A DNA stretch of 64,000 bases, taken from positions 62,001-126,000 of the forward strand of contig NZ_QSEK01000001.1 in the NCBI RefSeq assembly GCF_003464165.1, in the 5' to 3' direction. Under the pieces are notes generated by a model that did not search any database, was not told the origin of the DNA, and saw only the letters and a list, made by a program, of their open reading frames with translations. The position numbers were made by a program, and so were the translations under genes. Positions 38,816 through 48,255 of the stretch are shown piece after piece (position 1 is the stretch's first letter; every line of letters begins with the position of its first letter). This DNA is from Eubacterium sp. AM49-13BH (GTDB lineage: Bacteria; Bacillota; Clostridia; Lachnospirales; Lachnospiraceae).

Positions 38816-38908
38816 CACCTTTCAATAATTGATAATAAGTGATATGATTAATTATTGTGTTGGATGACTCTGACACAATCAATAAAATCTTCAAAAGAGG
38901 AGTCATTT

Positions 38909-40810
38909 ATGGAAATATTATCGACAGCCTTAGGTTATGTAATGAATTTTTGTTACAAATTGCTGCATGATTATGGATTGGCAATTATATTATTCACTCT
39001 GATAAGTAAGATTGTTCTCTTACCTGTATCAATCTGGGTACAGAAGAATTCAATTAAAATGGTTAAGATGCAGCCTGATATTAACAGGATTTTTATTAAG
39101 CATTATGGGGATAAGGATGAGATAGCAGAGGAACAGTCTAAGCTTTATAAAAAAGAAAAATATAATCCACTGGCATCACTTATACCTCTTATTATACAGA
39201 TAATACTTCTGCTTGGAGTTGTTGCAGTTATCAAAGACGGAATTAATGAAGGTGTTGCGAACATGAAGTTCTGTGGCTATGACCTTACATGGATTACTAC
39301 AAAACAGTGGGGATTATCAATAATAACACCAATTATAGCAGGTGTCTCAGCATGGCTTTTATGTGTTGCACAGAATGCAAGTAACGTATTACAGGCAGAA
39401 CAGAGTAAGCTTAATAAGTATGGTATGATGATATTTTCAGTAGGTCTGTCGTTATATTTAGGATGCTTTGTATATGCAGGAGTAGCTCTTTACTGGACTG
39501 CCAGCAACATATTTGCAATTCTTCAGTTATATCTTCTTAACTGGGCGATTAATCCTAAGAATTATGTTGATTATGAGGCTCTTGAGGAAACTAAGAAAGA
39601 ACTTGCAGAGATTGAAGCTCTTGGTACGAAAAAAGGTAAAAGAAACAAAGAAGATATTAAGAGAGAAAAAGCTGATTATAAAAAGTTTTTCTCTGTTGTT
39701 AATAAACATCTTGTCTTCTATTCAGAGGGCTCAGGTTTTTATAAGTATTTTAAAGGGATAATTGAATACATACTTAATAATACGAATATTACAATTCATT
39801 ATGTAACAAGTGATCCAGATGATCAGATATTCAGAATTGCAGAAAAAGAAAGTAAGATTAAACCTTATTATATAGGGGAAAAGAAACTTATAACACTTAT
39901 GATGAAGATGGATGCAGATGTTGTTGTTATGACTATGCCTGATATTGAGAATTATCACATTAAGAGAAGTTATATCAGAAAAGATATTAATTATGTTTAT
40001 GTTCCTCATGGCATGGACAGCCTTAATATGACAATGCGAACCGGATCAATGGATCATTATGACTCTGTATTATGTACAGGAAAGATTCAGAAAGAAGAAA
40101 TAGAAAAAACTGAAGAAGTGTATAATCTTCCTAAGAAGGAGCTTGTCGAGTGGGGATATTCATTGCTTGATGAGATGCGTGAGGATTATGCAAAGATGCC
40201 AAAGAAGGAAAATGATATTAAGTCAATACTTATTGCTCCATCATGGCAGAAAGATAATATTGTAGACAGCTGTCTTGAGGACATACTTGATAATCTTAAG
40301 GGACATGGTTATAAGATTACAGTCCGACCACACCCACAGCATGTAAGACATATGCCTGAGAAGATGGAAGGACTTAAAGAAAGATATAAGGATGATACAG
40401 ATATAGAGATTCAGACTGATTTTTCATCAAACAGTACTGTTTTTGAGGCAGATCTTATGATTACAGACTGGTCAGGTATAGCATATGAATATGCTTATAC
40501 TACATGTAAACCGGTTCTTTTCATTGATACACCAATTAAGATAATGAATCCTGAATACAAAAAGATTGGAATTGAGCCACTTAATATATGGATGAGATAT
40601 GAAATCGGGCGTGTACTTAAGCTTGATGAAATTGATAAGACAGCTGATACAGCAGCAGAGATGCTGGCAGCTTCTGATACATATAAGGACAGCATAGACA
40701 GATTTGTTAAAGAATATGTGTATAATCTTGGCAGTAGTGCATCGGTTGGAGCTAAATATATTATTCAGGAAATTCAAAAAGCAATTAAAAGACATAAGGA
40801 ACAAGAGTAA
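38909..40810 (+). CDS. YidC/Oxa1-like membrane domain fused to a TagB/TagF-type glycerophosphotransferase
   Basis: 633 aa from the ATG at 38909 (AGAGGAG seven bases upstream). Residues 1-215 match a YidC insertase core: YGLAIILFTLISKIVLLPVSI, a KYNPLASLIPLIIQI segment and YLGCFVYAGVALYWTASN. The conserved groove arginine of YidC appears as lysine (ISK). After a charged linker, residues about 260-633 match CDP-glycerol glycerophosphotransferases: VPHGMDS, TVRPHPQHV, QTDFSSN and LMITDWSGIAYEYA. The fusion would tether a CDP-alcohol phosphotransferase to the membrane. CDP-activated amines from the LicC enzymes nearby are possible donors (inference). Confidence 0.88.
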   Translation: MEILSTALGYVMNFCYKLLHDYGLAIILFTLISKIVLLPVSIWVQKNSIKMVKMQPDINRIFIKHYGDKDEIAEEQSKLYKKEKYNPLASLIPLIIQIILLLGVVAVIKDGINEGVANMKFCGYDLTWITTKQWGLSIITPIIAGVSAWLLCVAQNASNVLQAEQSKLNKYGMMIFSVGLSLYLGCFVYAGVALYWTASNIFAILQLYLLNWAINPKNYVDYEALEETKKELAEIEALGTKKGKRNKEDIKREKADYKKFFSVVNKHLVFYSEGSGFYKYFKGIIEYILNNTNITIHYVTSDPDDQIFRIAEKESKIKPYYIGEKKLITLMMKMDADVVVMTMPDIENYHIKRSYIRKDINYVYVPHGMDSLNMTMRTGSMDHYDSVLCTGKIQKEEIEKTEEVYNLPKKELVEWGYSLLDEMREDYAKMPKKENDIKSILIAPSWQKDNIVDSCLEDILDNLKGHGYKITVRPHPQHVRHMPEKMEGLKERYKDDTDIEIQTDFSSNSTVFEADLMITDWSGIAYEYAYTTCKPVLFIDTPIKIMNPEYKKIGIEPLNIWMRYEIGRVLKLDEIDKTADTAAEMLAASDTYKDSIDRFVKEYVYNLGSSASVGAKYIIQEIQKAIKRHKEQE

Positions 40811-40833
40811 CGTCAGATTACTAGGAGGGGATT

Positions 40834-42645
40834 ATGCAGGCAATTATTTTAGCAGCGGGAATGGGAAAGCGTTTAAAGGAACTTACCCAGAATAATACCA
40901 AATGTATGGTAAAGGTTAATGGAGTATCGCTTATAGACAGGCTTTTGCATCAGCTTGAGAAACAACATCTCTCAAGAATAGTGATTGTTGTGGGCTATGA
41001 AGGACAGAAGCTGATTGATTATATAGCGACATTGGGAATTAAGACACCAATTTCATATATTGATAATGCGGTATATGATAAGACAAACAATATTTATTCA
41101 CTTGCGCTGGCAAAGAATTATCTTATGGAAGAAGATACTCTGCTTTTTGAATCAGATGTAATTATTGAGGATTCTGCAATTGATGAACTTGTAAAAGATC
41201 CGAGAGATATACTTGCCATGGTAGATAAATATGAGAGCTGGATGGATGGTACATGTGTAAAGCTTGACGAATATGATAATATTGTTGCATTTGTTCCAGG
41301 AAAGAGCTTTGATTTTAAGGAAAAAGAGGAATACTATAAAACTGTAAATATCTACAAATTCAGCAAACATTTTTCACAGGATATATATGTTCCTTTCCTT
41401 GAGGCATATTGTAGTGCATTAGGAGAAAATGAATATTATGAACAGGTTCTTAGAGTTATAACGATGCTGGACACACCTGGAATTAAAGGTATGAGATTAT
41501 CAGGTCAGAAATGGTATGAAATAGATGATGAACAGGATCTTGATATAGCAACAACACTTTTTGCTCCAGATGATGAGACAAGAATTAACCTTATGCATAA
41601 AAGATATGGAGGATTCTGGAGATATCCGGGATTGTTGGATTTCTGTTATCTTGTTAATCCTTATTATCCGCCTAAAAAGCTTAAGGATGAACTGCGTGCA
41701 AGCTTTGATACACTTTTGACAGAATATCCTTCAGGTATGGGAGTTAATTCTTTACTTGCAGCTAAGAATTTTGGTGTTCATAAAGACAACATAATAGTTG
41801 GAAATGGAGCCGCAGAACTTATTAAGTCACTTATGGAGAGCTTTTCTGGAAAGACAGGCGTTATCAGACCTACATTTGAAGAATATCCTAACAGATATGC
41901 TGTTGAAGACGAAGTGGTATTTACACCGTCAAATGATAATTATACATATTCAGTTGAAGAACTGATAGAGTTCTATACATGCAACAAAGTAGATAATATT
42001 ATTATTATTAATCCTGATAATCCATCTGGTAATTATCTGAAAAAGGAAGAAATTATAAGATTAATAAAATGGACAGACAGTCAGGGAATAAAGCTGGTGG
42101 TTGATGAGTCATTTGCTGATTTCTCAGATGAACCGGATAATTCTCTTATAGAACAGAAATTTATCGAAACATATAGAAGATTATATGTTATGAAAAGTAT
42201 ATCTAAATCATACGGTGTACCGGGACTGAGGCTTGGAATCCTTGTTTCCTCAGATACAGCAGCGATTGCAGCAATGAAAAAAGATGTTGCAATATGGAAT
42301 ATTAATTCATTTGGAGAGTATTATCTTCAGATTGCAGAAAAGTATAAGAAAGATTATGCAGCTGCAATGGACAAATTCCGCGTAGAAAGAAAAAGGTTCT
42401 ATAATGAACTGGAGCAGATATCTGGTATAAGAGTTATCCCATCACAGGCTAATTATTTTATGATTGAGATAACTAATGGAATGACAGCAAAAGAACTTAT
42501 GATAAAACTGTTTAAGAATCATTATCTGCTTATAAAGGATCTTACATCAAAAGTACATGATGGAAAACAGTATATAAGAATTGCAATCAGAAATGATGCA
42601 GATAACAACAAGATGCTTGAAGCATTAAAAAAGGAACTTAATTAA
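40834..42645 (+). CDS. LicC-like nucleotidyltransferase fused to a fold-type-I PLP enzyme (aminotransferase/CobD-like)
   Basis: 603 aa. Residues 1-235: nucleotidyltransferase (ILAAGMGKRLKELTQNNTKC, NAVYDKTNNIYSLALA, FESDVIIED). Residues 240-603: a PLP domain like histidinol-phosphate aminotransferase or the threonine-phosphate decarboxylase CobD, with NGAAELIKSL, INPDNPSGN, VVDESFADF and Schiff-base Lys458 in SISKSYG. CobD-like enzymes decarboxylate serine or threonine phosphate, so the fusion could turn an amino-acid phosphate into a CDP-activated amino alcohol. This is inferred; transamination cannot be excluded. Start after AGGAGGGG. Confidence 0.88.
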   Translation: MQAIILAAGMGKRLKELTQNNTKCMVKVNGVSLIDRLLHQLEKQHLSRIVIVVGYEGQKLIDYIATLGIKTPISYIDNAVYDKTNNIYSLALAKNYLMEEDTLLFESDVIIEDSAIDELVKDPRDILAMVDKYESWMDGTCVKLDEYDNIVAFVPGKSFDFKEKEEYYKTVNIYKFSKHFSQDIYVPFLEAYCSALGENEYYEQVLRVITMLDTPGIKGMRLSGQKWYEIDDEQDLDIATTLFAPDDETRINLMHKRYGGFWRYPGLLDFCYLVNPYYPPKKLKDELRASFDTLLTEYPSGMGVNSLLAAKNFGVHKDNIIVGNGAAELIKSLMESFSGKTGVIRPTFEEYPNRYAVEDEVVFTPSNDNYTYSVEELIEFYTCNKVDNIIIINPDNPSGNYLKKEEIIRLIKWTDSQGIKLVVDESFADFSDEPDNSLIEQKFIETYRRLYVMKSISKSYGVPGLRLGILVSSDTAAIAAMKKDVAIWNINSFGEYYLQIAEKYKKDYAAAMDKFRVERKRFYNELEQISGIRVIPSQANYFMIEITNGMTAKELMIKLFKNHYLLIKDLTSKVHDGKQYIRIAIRNDADNNKMLEALKKELN

Positions 42646-42661
42646 AAAGGAGATAAAAAGT

Positions 42662-42880
42662 ATGTTGACATTATTAAATTTAAATGTAGCAGGTTACATT
42701 GACCCATCTGTTATGACTTATGCCATTCAGGCTATTGCCGGAGTGATAATTGCTGTTGGTGCATTTCTTGGTATTTATTTAAGAAAGGCAAAGAAAAAGC
42801 TTAATAACAAGCTTGGCATTGATGAAAACAGAAACAAGGAAGTTGAGACAGATGATATCGTTATCAACGAATCAAAATAA
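42662..42880 (+). CDS. 72-aa single-pass membrane protein, unknown function
   Basis: Begins MLTLLNLNVAGYIDPSVMTY. One helix follows (about 20-42, IQAIAGVIIAVGAFLGIYL), then a basic stretch (RKAKKKLNNK) and an acidic tail, so the C-terminus is probably cytoplasmic. AAGGAG lies eight bases upstream, and it is spaced like an operon member after the LicC-PLP fusion. I do not recognise a named family. It may anchor or regulate a neighbouring enzyme, as small proteins do in Dlt systems (inference). Confidence 0.8.
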   Translation: MLTLLNLNVAGYIDPSVMTYAIQAIAGVIIAVGAFLGIYLRKAKKKLNNKLGIDENRNKEVETDDIVINESK

Positions 42881-42895
42881 TAAATGAATTTTCAG

Positions 42896-42922
42896 GACGC
42901 CGTTTCAACACGGCGTCTTTTT
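42896..42922 (+). terminator. Rho-independent terminator after the 72-aa gene
   Basis: GACGCCGT/ACGGCGTC stem (8 bp, perfect), a 6-base loop and a TTTTT run. Confidence 0.92.
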
Positions 42923-42923
42923 C

Positions 42924-42952
42924 TTGATTTGTTATTGATAAAAGTATAAAAT
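42924..42952 (+). promoter_or_regulatory. Promoter of the gtrA/Dlt-like operon
   Basis: TTGATT (42924-42929), a 17-bp spacer and TAAAAT (42947-42952), directly after the terminator. Confidence 0.65.
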
Positions 42953-42989
42953 AGTATGGCGTTATATCAATAAAAACAGTGAGGTAATT

Positions 42990-43490
42990 ATGAGTAACAA
43001 TACAGATAATAATATGCAGGAAATTAAGCCGGATATATTTGATAAGATTATGCATCTGCCGGGTCTGAGGGTGTTTGAACCATTGTATAAGAAGTATAAG
43101 GAAGTACTTCTGTATCTTTTCTTTGGAGTACTTACAACAGTGGTGAGTATAGGTTCATATGCATTCTTTAATGTTACACTTGGAATTAATGAGCTTATTG
43201 CAAATGTTATTTCATGGGTGCTTGCAGTACTTTTTGCATTCTTTACTAACAGGATATGGGTGTTTGCAGCACCAACTAAGACTGTGGAAGAATTTATGAA
43301 ACAGTTAGTTTCATTTGCAGGTGGAAGAGTATTAACTCTTGTAATTGAGGAGATAATTCTTCTTGTATTCATTACAATGCTGCATTTCAACAGTATGTTA
43401 ATAAAGTTTATTGCGCAGGTGGTTGTAATTATACTTAATTATGTTATAAGCAAGCTGCTTGTATTCAGAAAAGATAAGAGTAAGAAGTAA
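42990..43490 (+). CDS. GtrA-family membrane protein
   Basis: 166 aa with four helices. The signature is YLFFGVLTTVVSIGSYAFF near the first helix and FFTNRIWVFAAP between helices 2 and 3. GtrA proteins are thought to flip polyprenyl-phosphate sugars or assist glucosyl or arabinosyl transfer to cell-wall glycans. GAGG ribosome site. It precedes the adenylation gene by 12 bases and is likely co-transcribed, though its job may belong to the GTs. Confidence 0.9.
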   Translation: MSNNTDNNMQEIKPDIFDKIMHLPGLRVFEPLYKKYKEVLLYLFFGVLTTVVSIGSYAFFNVTLGINELIANVISWVLAVLFAFFTNRIWVFAAPTKTVEEFMKQLVSFAGGRVLTLVIEEIILLVFITMLHFNSMLIKFIAQVVVIILNYVISKLLVFRKDKSKK

Positions 43491-43502
43491 AAGGAGAAGG
43501 TA

Positions 43503-45062
43503 ATGGAAAAGAATGTATTAGAGTTTCTTGAAAACTCACAGAGAATGTATGGGGAAAAGACAGCGTGTGCGGACATGAATAATGAACTTACATACACACA
43601 GCTTATGAATCAGGCAAAGTTCATAGGAAGCTGTCTCTCACTTAAGATTAAGCCTACACAGGGAGTTCCTGTGTATATGGATAAGACATGTAATACATTA
43701 TCTTTATTTATGGGAATTGTGTATGCAGGCGGATATTACTGCATGCTTGATACAACTCATCCGGCTGAGAGAATTAATCTTATATTAGATACGATTAAGG
43801 CAGATATTCTGGTTGTAGATAATAAGTCAGCCAAGAAAGCAGAAAAGCTCGGATTTCAGGGCGAGATTATTAATCTTGACGAATTACTTGAAGAATACGA
43901 TGGACAGGCTGTGGATTCAGAGGCTCAGGAAAGACTGGGAAAGATAAGAGAACAGGCACTTGATACAGATCCTCTGTATTCAATCTTTACATCAGGTTCA
44001 ACAGGAGTTCCTAAGGGAGTTATTGTCAATCACCGTTCAACAATAGATTTTATTGATTGCTTTACGGAAACATTTGGAATTACTAATGAGGATGTTATAG
44101 GTAATCAGGCACCTTTTGACTTTGATGTATCAGTTAAGGATATATATTCAAGTTTAAAGACAGGCGCAACCTTACAGCTCATTCCTAAGATGTGCTTCTC
44201 ATTTCCAACCAAGCTGCTTGATTTCCTTGATGACAGAAAGGTTACAACTATTATATGGGCTGTATCAGCGTTATGTATTGTAACAACTCTTAATGGATTC
44301 GAGTATAAGAGACCATCTTCACTTAACAAGATTATGTTCAGCGGAGAGGTTATGCCTATAAAGCATCTTAATGCATGGAGAGTGCAGTATCCGGATGCAA
44401 TGTTTGTTAATCTTTACGGACCAACAGAGATAACATGTAATTGTACATATTATGTTATTGACAGAGAGTTTGGTCTTGACGAGAAGCTTCCGATGGGAAA
44501 GCCATTTGCCAATGAAAGAGTATTCCTGTTAGATGACGAGGATAAGCTTGTTGATGCAGGCAGACCAGGAGAGTTAGGAGAAATATGTGTATCTGGAACA
44601 GCTGTAACCATGGGGTATCTGCGTAATCCTGAAAAGACAGCAGCAGCATTTGTACAGAATCCTCTTAATGACAGATATCTGGAAACTATATACCGCACAG
44701 GTGATCTTGGTTACTATAGTGAAGACGGTGAACTTTTCTTCTCATCTAGAAAAGACTTCCAGATTAAGCATATGGGACACAGAATCGAGCTTGGCGAAAT
44801 TGAGACATACATGAATGCTATAGAGGGACTCCTTAGAAGCTGCTGTATATTTGATACAGATGAGAATAAGATTCTCGGATTCTTTGAGATAGAAGGAGCA
44901 AGTGAGCTTGACAGAAAGGGCGTAACACATGCCCTCAAAGATAAAGTGCCACAGTGGATGATTCCAAATGTGCTTGTTAAGGTGGAAACAATGCCTCTTA
45001 CTAAGAATGGTAAGATTGACAGAAAAGAACTTATGAAGATATATAAAGAACAGGAGGCATAG
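43503..45062 (+). CDS. DltA-like amino acid adenylation enzyme
   Basis: 519 aa ANL-family enzyme that activates an amino acid as AMP ester and loads it onto a carrier protein. Motifs: FTSGSTGVPKGV (P-loop, near 160), QAPFDFDVSVKDIYSS, NLYGPTEITCN, YRTGDLGYYSEDGELFF, GHRIELGEIE and the C-terminal lysine in NGKIDRKEL. The length equals DltA (about 505). It is followed at once by a PLP enzyme, a carrier, an MBOAT protein and two SGNH proteins. That order differs from classical dltABCD and suggests another amino acid or its decarboxylated form. Confidence 0.92.
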   Translation: MEKNVLEFLENSQRMYGEKTACADMNNELTYTQLMNQAKFIGSCLSLKIKPTQGVPVYMDKTCNTLSLFMGIVYAGGYYCMLDTTHPAERINLILDTIKADILVVDNKSAKKAEKLGFQGEIINLDELLEEYDGQAVDSEAQERLGKIREQALDTDPLYSIFTSGSTGVPKGVIVNHRSTIDFIDCFTETFGITNEDVIGNQAPFDFDVSVKDIYSSLKTGATLQLIPKMCFSFPTKLLDFLDDRKVTTIIWAVSALCIVTTLNGFEYKRPSSLNKIMFSGEVMPIKHLNAWRVQYPDAMFVNLYGPTEITCNCTYYVIDREFGLDEKLPMGKPFANERVFLLDDEDKLVDAGRPGELGEICVSGTAVTMGYLRNPEKTAAAFVQNPLNDRYLETIYRTGDLGYYSEDGELFFSSRKDFQIKHMGHRIELGEIETYMNAIEGLLRSCCIFDTDENKILGFFEIEGASELDRKGVTHALKDKVPQWMIPNVLVKVETMPLTKNGKIDRKELMKIYKEQEA

Positions 45063-45063
45063 A

Positions 45064-46302
45064 ATGTTAGGAGTTAATGAATTAAAAGAGATTGCCATAA
45101 AATGTGGAACACCATCGTATATATTTGACACAGATGAGCTATGTGCAAGGATTGATGCCATTCAGCAGATTCTAGGATGTGGAGTTACAGTGTGTTATGC
45201 AATGAAGGCCAATCCGTTTCTTATAAGCGTGCTTGACAAGAAGCTTGATAAATTCGAGGTATGTTCTCCAGGTGAATTTGCAATATGCGAAAAAGAGGGC
45301 ATAAACAGGGAGAAGATAGTCCTTTCGGGTGTTAATAAGGAAAAGAAAGATATCCTCTACACAATGAAGACAGGTGCTGTTGGAATCTACACTGTGGAAT
45401 CGCTTAACCAGCTTGAACTTATCAATTCATGTGCAGTTGAGTGTGGTATTAAAGTTAAGGTCCTTATAAGAGTTACAAGCGGCAACCAGTTCGGTATTAA
45501 TGAGCGTCAGGTATATGAGATTGCAGACAGAAAGGATGAACTTAAGGGAATTATTATTGAGGGAATCCAGTGCTATTCGGGAACACAGAAGAAAAAATTA
45601 AGCCAGATAGAGTCAGAGGTTGTGTGGTTACAGGCAATAGCACATACATGTGAGGCTGAACATGGTGTTAAGCTTAATGAGATTGAATATGGACCAGGTC
45701 TTTCAGTCGATTACTTCGTTACAGATAAATGTGATGCAATGAATACTGATTTTGACGAGCTTAAAGAGTTTGCTGCGATGATTAAAGAAATGTCCGAAAA
45801 ATTCAATGTTACTCTTGAGATGGGGCGATATATTGCAGCTACCTGTGGAGTTCTTATAAGCAGAATTGCTGATATGAAGATGAATGACACAACAAGATAT
45901 GCAATTATTGACAGCGGAATTAATCATATTAATTATTATGGACAGGCTATGGCTATGAAGAAACCAAGATGTGAATTCATTCCAATGGAGTACACAGAAG
46001 AGTTTGCTGATGGCGTAGATCATGATGTGGAAGTGTACTCACAGGGAGTGCAGCCATATAACATATGCGGTTCATTATGTACAGTAGGAGATGTAATTGT
46101 TAAGAATCTTGAATTAAAGGATGCTAAGATTGGTGATATGATAGCGTTTTATAATATTGGTGCATATTCTGTCACAGAGGGAATTTATCTTTTCTTAAGC
46201 CGCAGAATGCCGGCAATTGTGATGTATTCTAAGAAAAATGGTTACAGAGTTATAAGAAAACCTATTGAAACATTTTTAATAAATAGCAGTAATACACAAT
46301 AA
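45064..46302 (+). CDS. Fold-type-III PLP enzyme, diaminopimelate/ornithine decarboxylase-like
   Basis: 412 aa. Alanine-racemase-type barrel with PLP Lys48 in CYAMKANP, the QFGIN substrate strand, GIQCYSGTQ (phosphate loop region), EMGRYIAATCG and a C-terminal ICGSLCTVGDV plus GAYSVTEG. The usual diaminopimelate decarboxylase CES motif reads CTV here, so the glutamate that reads the distal amino acid group is missing and diaminopimelate is unlikely to be the substrate. Only one base separates it from the adenylation gene. It probably makes, or acts on, the group loaded onto the carrier (inference). Confidence 0.88.
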   Translation: MLGVNELKEIAIKCGTPSYIFDTDELCARIDAIQQILGCGVTVCYAMKANPFLISVLDKKLDKFEVCSPGEFAICEKEGINREKIVLSGVNKEKKDILYTMKTGAVGIYTVESLNQLELINSCAVECGIKVKVLIRVTSGNQFGINERQVYEIADRKDELKGIIIEGIQCYSGTQKKKLSQIESEVVWLQAIAHTCEAEHGVKLNEIEYGPGLSVDYFVTDKCDAMNTDFDELKEFAAMIKEMSEKFNVTLEMGRYIAATCGVLISRIADMKMNDTTRYAIIDSGINHINYYGQAMAMKKPRCEFIPMEYTEEFADGVDHDVEVYSQGVQPYNICGSLCTVGDVIVKNLELKDAKIGDMIAFYNIGAYSVTEGIYLFLSRRMPAIVMYSKKNGYRVIRKPIETFLINSSNTQ

Positions 46303-46328
46303 TTTTACAATTTTGTAACAAAATATGA

Positions 46329-46357
46329 TTGACTATATGCGAATGAGAAGATAGAAT
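46329..46357 (+). promoter_or_regulatory. Internal promoter upstream of the carrier-protein gene
   Basis: TTGACT (46329-46334), 17 bp and TAGAAT (46352-46357) in the 109-bp gap before the carrier-protein gene. This would let the carrier, MBOAT and SGNH genes be made apart from the enzymes upstream. Confidence 0.65.
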
Positions 46358-46411
46358 GTTTTCTGTTCACAGATGTGTGATCAATAGATTTTAATATTTG
46401 CGAGGTTTATT

Positions 46412-46636
46412 ATGGATCAGTTATTAGACATTTTGAATGAAATTAACAGTGATGTGGATTATGAAATTTGTGATACTCTTATCGATGATGGTATATTCAG
46501 CTCATTTGATATTGTATCACTTGTTGGTGAGTTAAACGATGCATTTGACATCGATATCACACCAGTTGATATAGTACCTGAGAACTTTAATTCAGCAGAA
46601 GCTATGTGGGAGATGATTCAGCGTCTGCAGGATTAA
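46412..46636 (+). CDS. Acyl/aminoacyl carrier protein (DltC-like)
   Basis: 74 aa four-helix carrier. The phosphopantetheine site is the serine in GIFSSFDIVSLV (Ser31 by alignment to the D-S-F/L-D rule). Strongly acidic, as expected. GAGG lies upstream. Placed after the adenylation and PLP genes and before an MBOAT gene, it should carry the activated aminoacyl group to the membrane enzyme, as DltC does. Confidence 0.9.
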   Translation: MDQLLDILNEINSDVDYEICDTLIDDGIFSSFDIVSLVGELNDAFDIDITPVDIVPENFNSAEAMWEMIQRLQD

Positions 46637-46659
46637 TCCGGAAAGCGGGGTAAAATAAT

Positions 46660-48249
46660 ATGTCACTAGTTTCTACCGGATTTCTGGTATTTTTATTAGT
46701 GGGAGTAATTGTATATTATCTTATACCTAAGAAGGCACAGTGGGCATGGCTTTTGATATTAAGCTATGCCTACTATTTATGTTCGGGATATAAGACGGTT
46801 GTATTTATATTACTTACAACAATTGTTACTTTTACATCAGGAATCCTTTTAGAGAGAACAGAGGATAATCTTGCCAGGAGCCTTAAAGCAGAAGGGCTTG
46901 CAAGAGAGGATAAAAAGGCTTTAAAAGAAAAGGCAAAGACATATAAAAAGAGGGTTGTAGTTATTGCTCTTCTTCTGGTATTTGGTGTGCTTGCAGTTGT
47001 TAAGTACCATAATTTTGCGATTGAGAATGTTAATGGCATAATTAAGGCATTTGGTGGCAATGGCAGGATATCAACATTTACACTGCTTCTTCCACTTGGA
47101 ATATCTTTCTATTCATTCCAGTCGATATCATATGTTATTGATGTATACAGAGGCAAGGTAAAGGCATGTAATAACATTTTTAAATATGCTTTGTTTGTTT
47201 CGTATTTTCCTCAGATAACACAGGGACCTATCGGGAGATATGACAGACTTGCACCACAGTTTCTGGCAGAGCACAAGTATGATCTTGCAGTTATCCAGCA
47301 TGGATTGCAGCGTATGGCCTGGGGACTTTTCAAAAAGTTCATTATAGCTGACCGTGCAGGAGTCGTGTCTGATCTGGTATTTAATAATCCAGGCCAGTAT
47401 CATGGAATATATGTAATAATAGGCGTTCTAGCGTATTGTGCACAGCTATACGGAGATTTTGCCGGTGGAATCGATATGGTTATGGGTGCTTCCGAGATGT
47501 TTGGAATCCACCTGGATGATAATTTCAGGCAGCCATTCTTCTCTCATTCTATTGGAGAGTTCTGGCGCAGATGGCACATAACACTTGGTACATGGATGAA
47601 GGATTATGTGTTCTATCCGTTCAGCCTGAGTAAAGCCATGAATAAGCTGGGTAAGTTCTTCAAGAAACACAGCAAAACAAGATTTGGTAAATATATGGCG
47701 AAGGCATTGCCTATATGTCTGGCAGATTTACTCATATTCTTTATAGTAGGTGTATGGCATGGGGCAGCATGGAAGTATATCGTATATGGTATGTACAATG
47801 GTATAATCATGAGCTTTAGCAGTATTATGGCACCTGTTTATGAAAAAATGTTTAAAATAACACATATTAACAAGACTGCACGCTGGTACAGAGGATGGCA
47901 GATAATAAGAACATTTATACTTGTTAATATAAGCTGGTATTTTGATAACGCAGCTACTCTTACAGATGCATTCAGACTTATGGGAAATACATTTAAACAT
48001 GCATCATTCAGCATGGATGCAGTTGTAAAAATGTCTGGAAGCCAGCTGGATTTGATTATATTACTTGCAGGCTGCTTTGTATGGCTTATTGTAAGCATAC
48101 TTAAAGAGAAAGGCATTGTAATCAGGGAAGCTCTTGACAGAAAGCCGCTGATTATCAGATGGGCTGTATATATAGCTCTTGTTATGTCGGTTGCAATGCT
48201 TGGCTATATTTCTAATACATCGGGTGGATTTATGTACGCCCAGTTCTAA
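46660..48249 (+). CDS. MBOAT acyltransferase (second copy, DltB-like position)
   Basis: 529 aa, about 11-12 helices, a close paralogue of the MBOAT at 24869: both have FWRRWHITLGTWMKDY and VGVWHG with the catalytic histidine (here VGVWHGAAWKY). It follows the carrier gene by 23 bases. In Dlt systems this protein takes the aminoacyl group from the carrier and moves it across the membrane, so here the cargo is probably the group activated by the 43503 enzyme. Confidence 0.93.
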   Translation: MSLVSTGFLVFLLVGVIVYYLIPKKAQWAWLLILSYAYYLCSGYKTVVFILLTTIVTFTSGILLERTEDNLARSLKAEGLAREDKKALKEKAKTYKKRVVVIALLLVFGVLAVVKYHNFAIENVNGIIKAFGGNGRISTFTLLLPLGISFYSFQSISYVIDVYRGKVKACNNIFKYALFVSYFPQITQGPIGRYDRLAPQFLAEHKYDLAVIQHGLQRMAWGLFKKFIIADRAGVVSDLVFNNPGQYHGIYVIIGVLAYCAQLYGDFAGGIDMVMGASEMFGIHLDDNFRQPFFSHSIGEFWRRWHITLGTWMKDYVFYPFSLSKAMNKLGKFFKKHSKTRFGKYMAKALPICLADLLIFFIVGVWHGAAWKYIVYGMYNGIIMSFSSIMAPVYEKMFKITHINKTARWYRGWQIIRTFILVNISWYFDNAATLTDAFRLMGNTFKHASFSMDAVVKMSGSQLDLIILLAGCFVWLIVSILKEKGIVIREALDRKPLIIRWAVYIALVMSVAMLGYISNTSGGFMYAQF

Positions 48250-48255
48250 TCAGAG

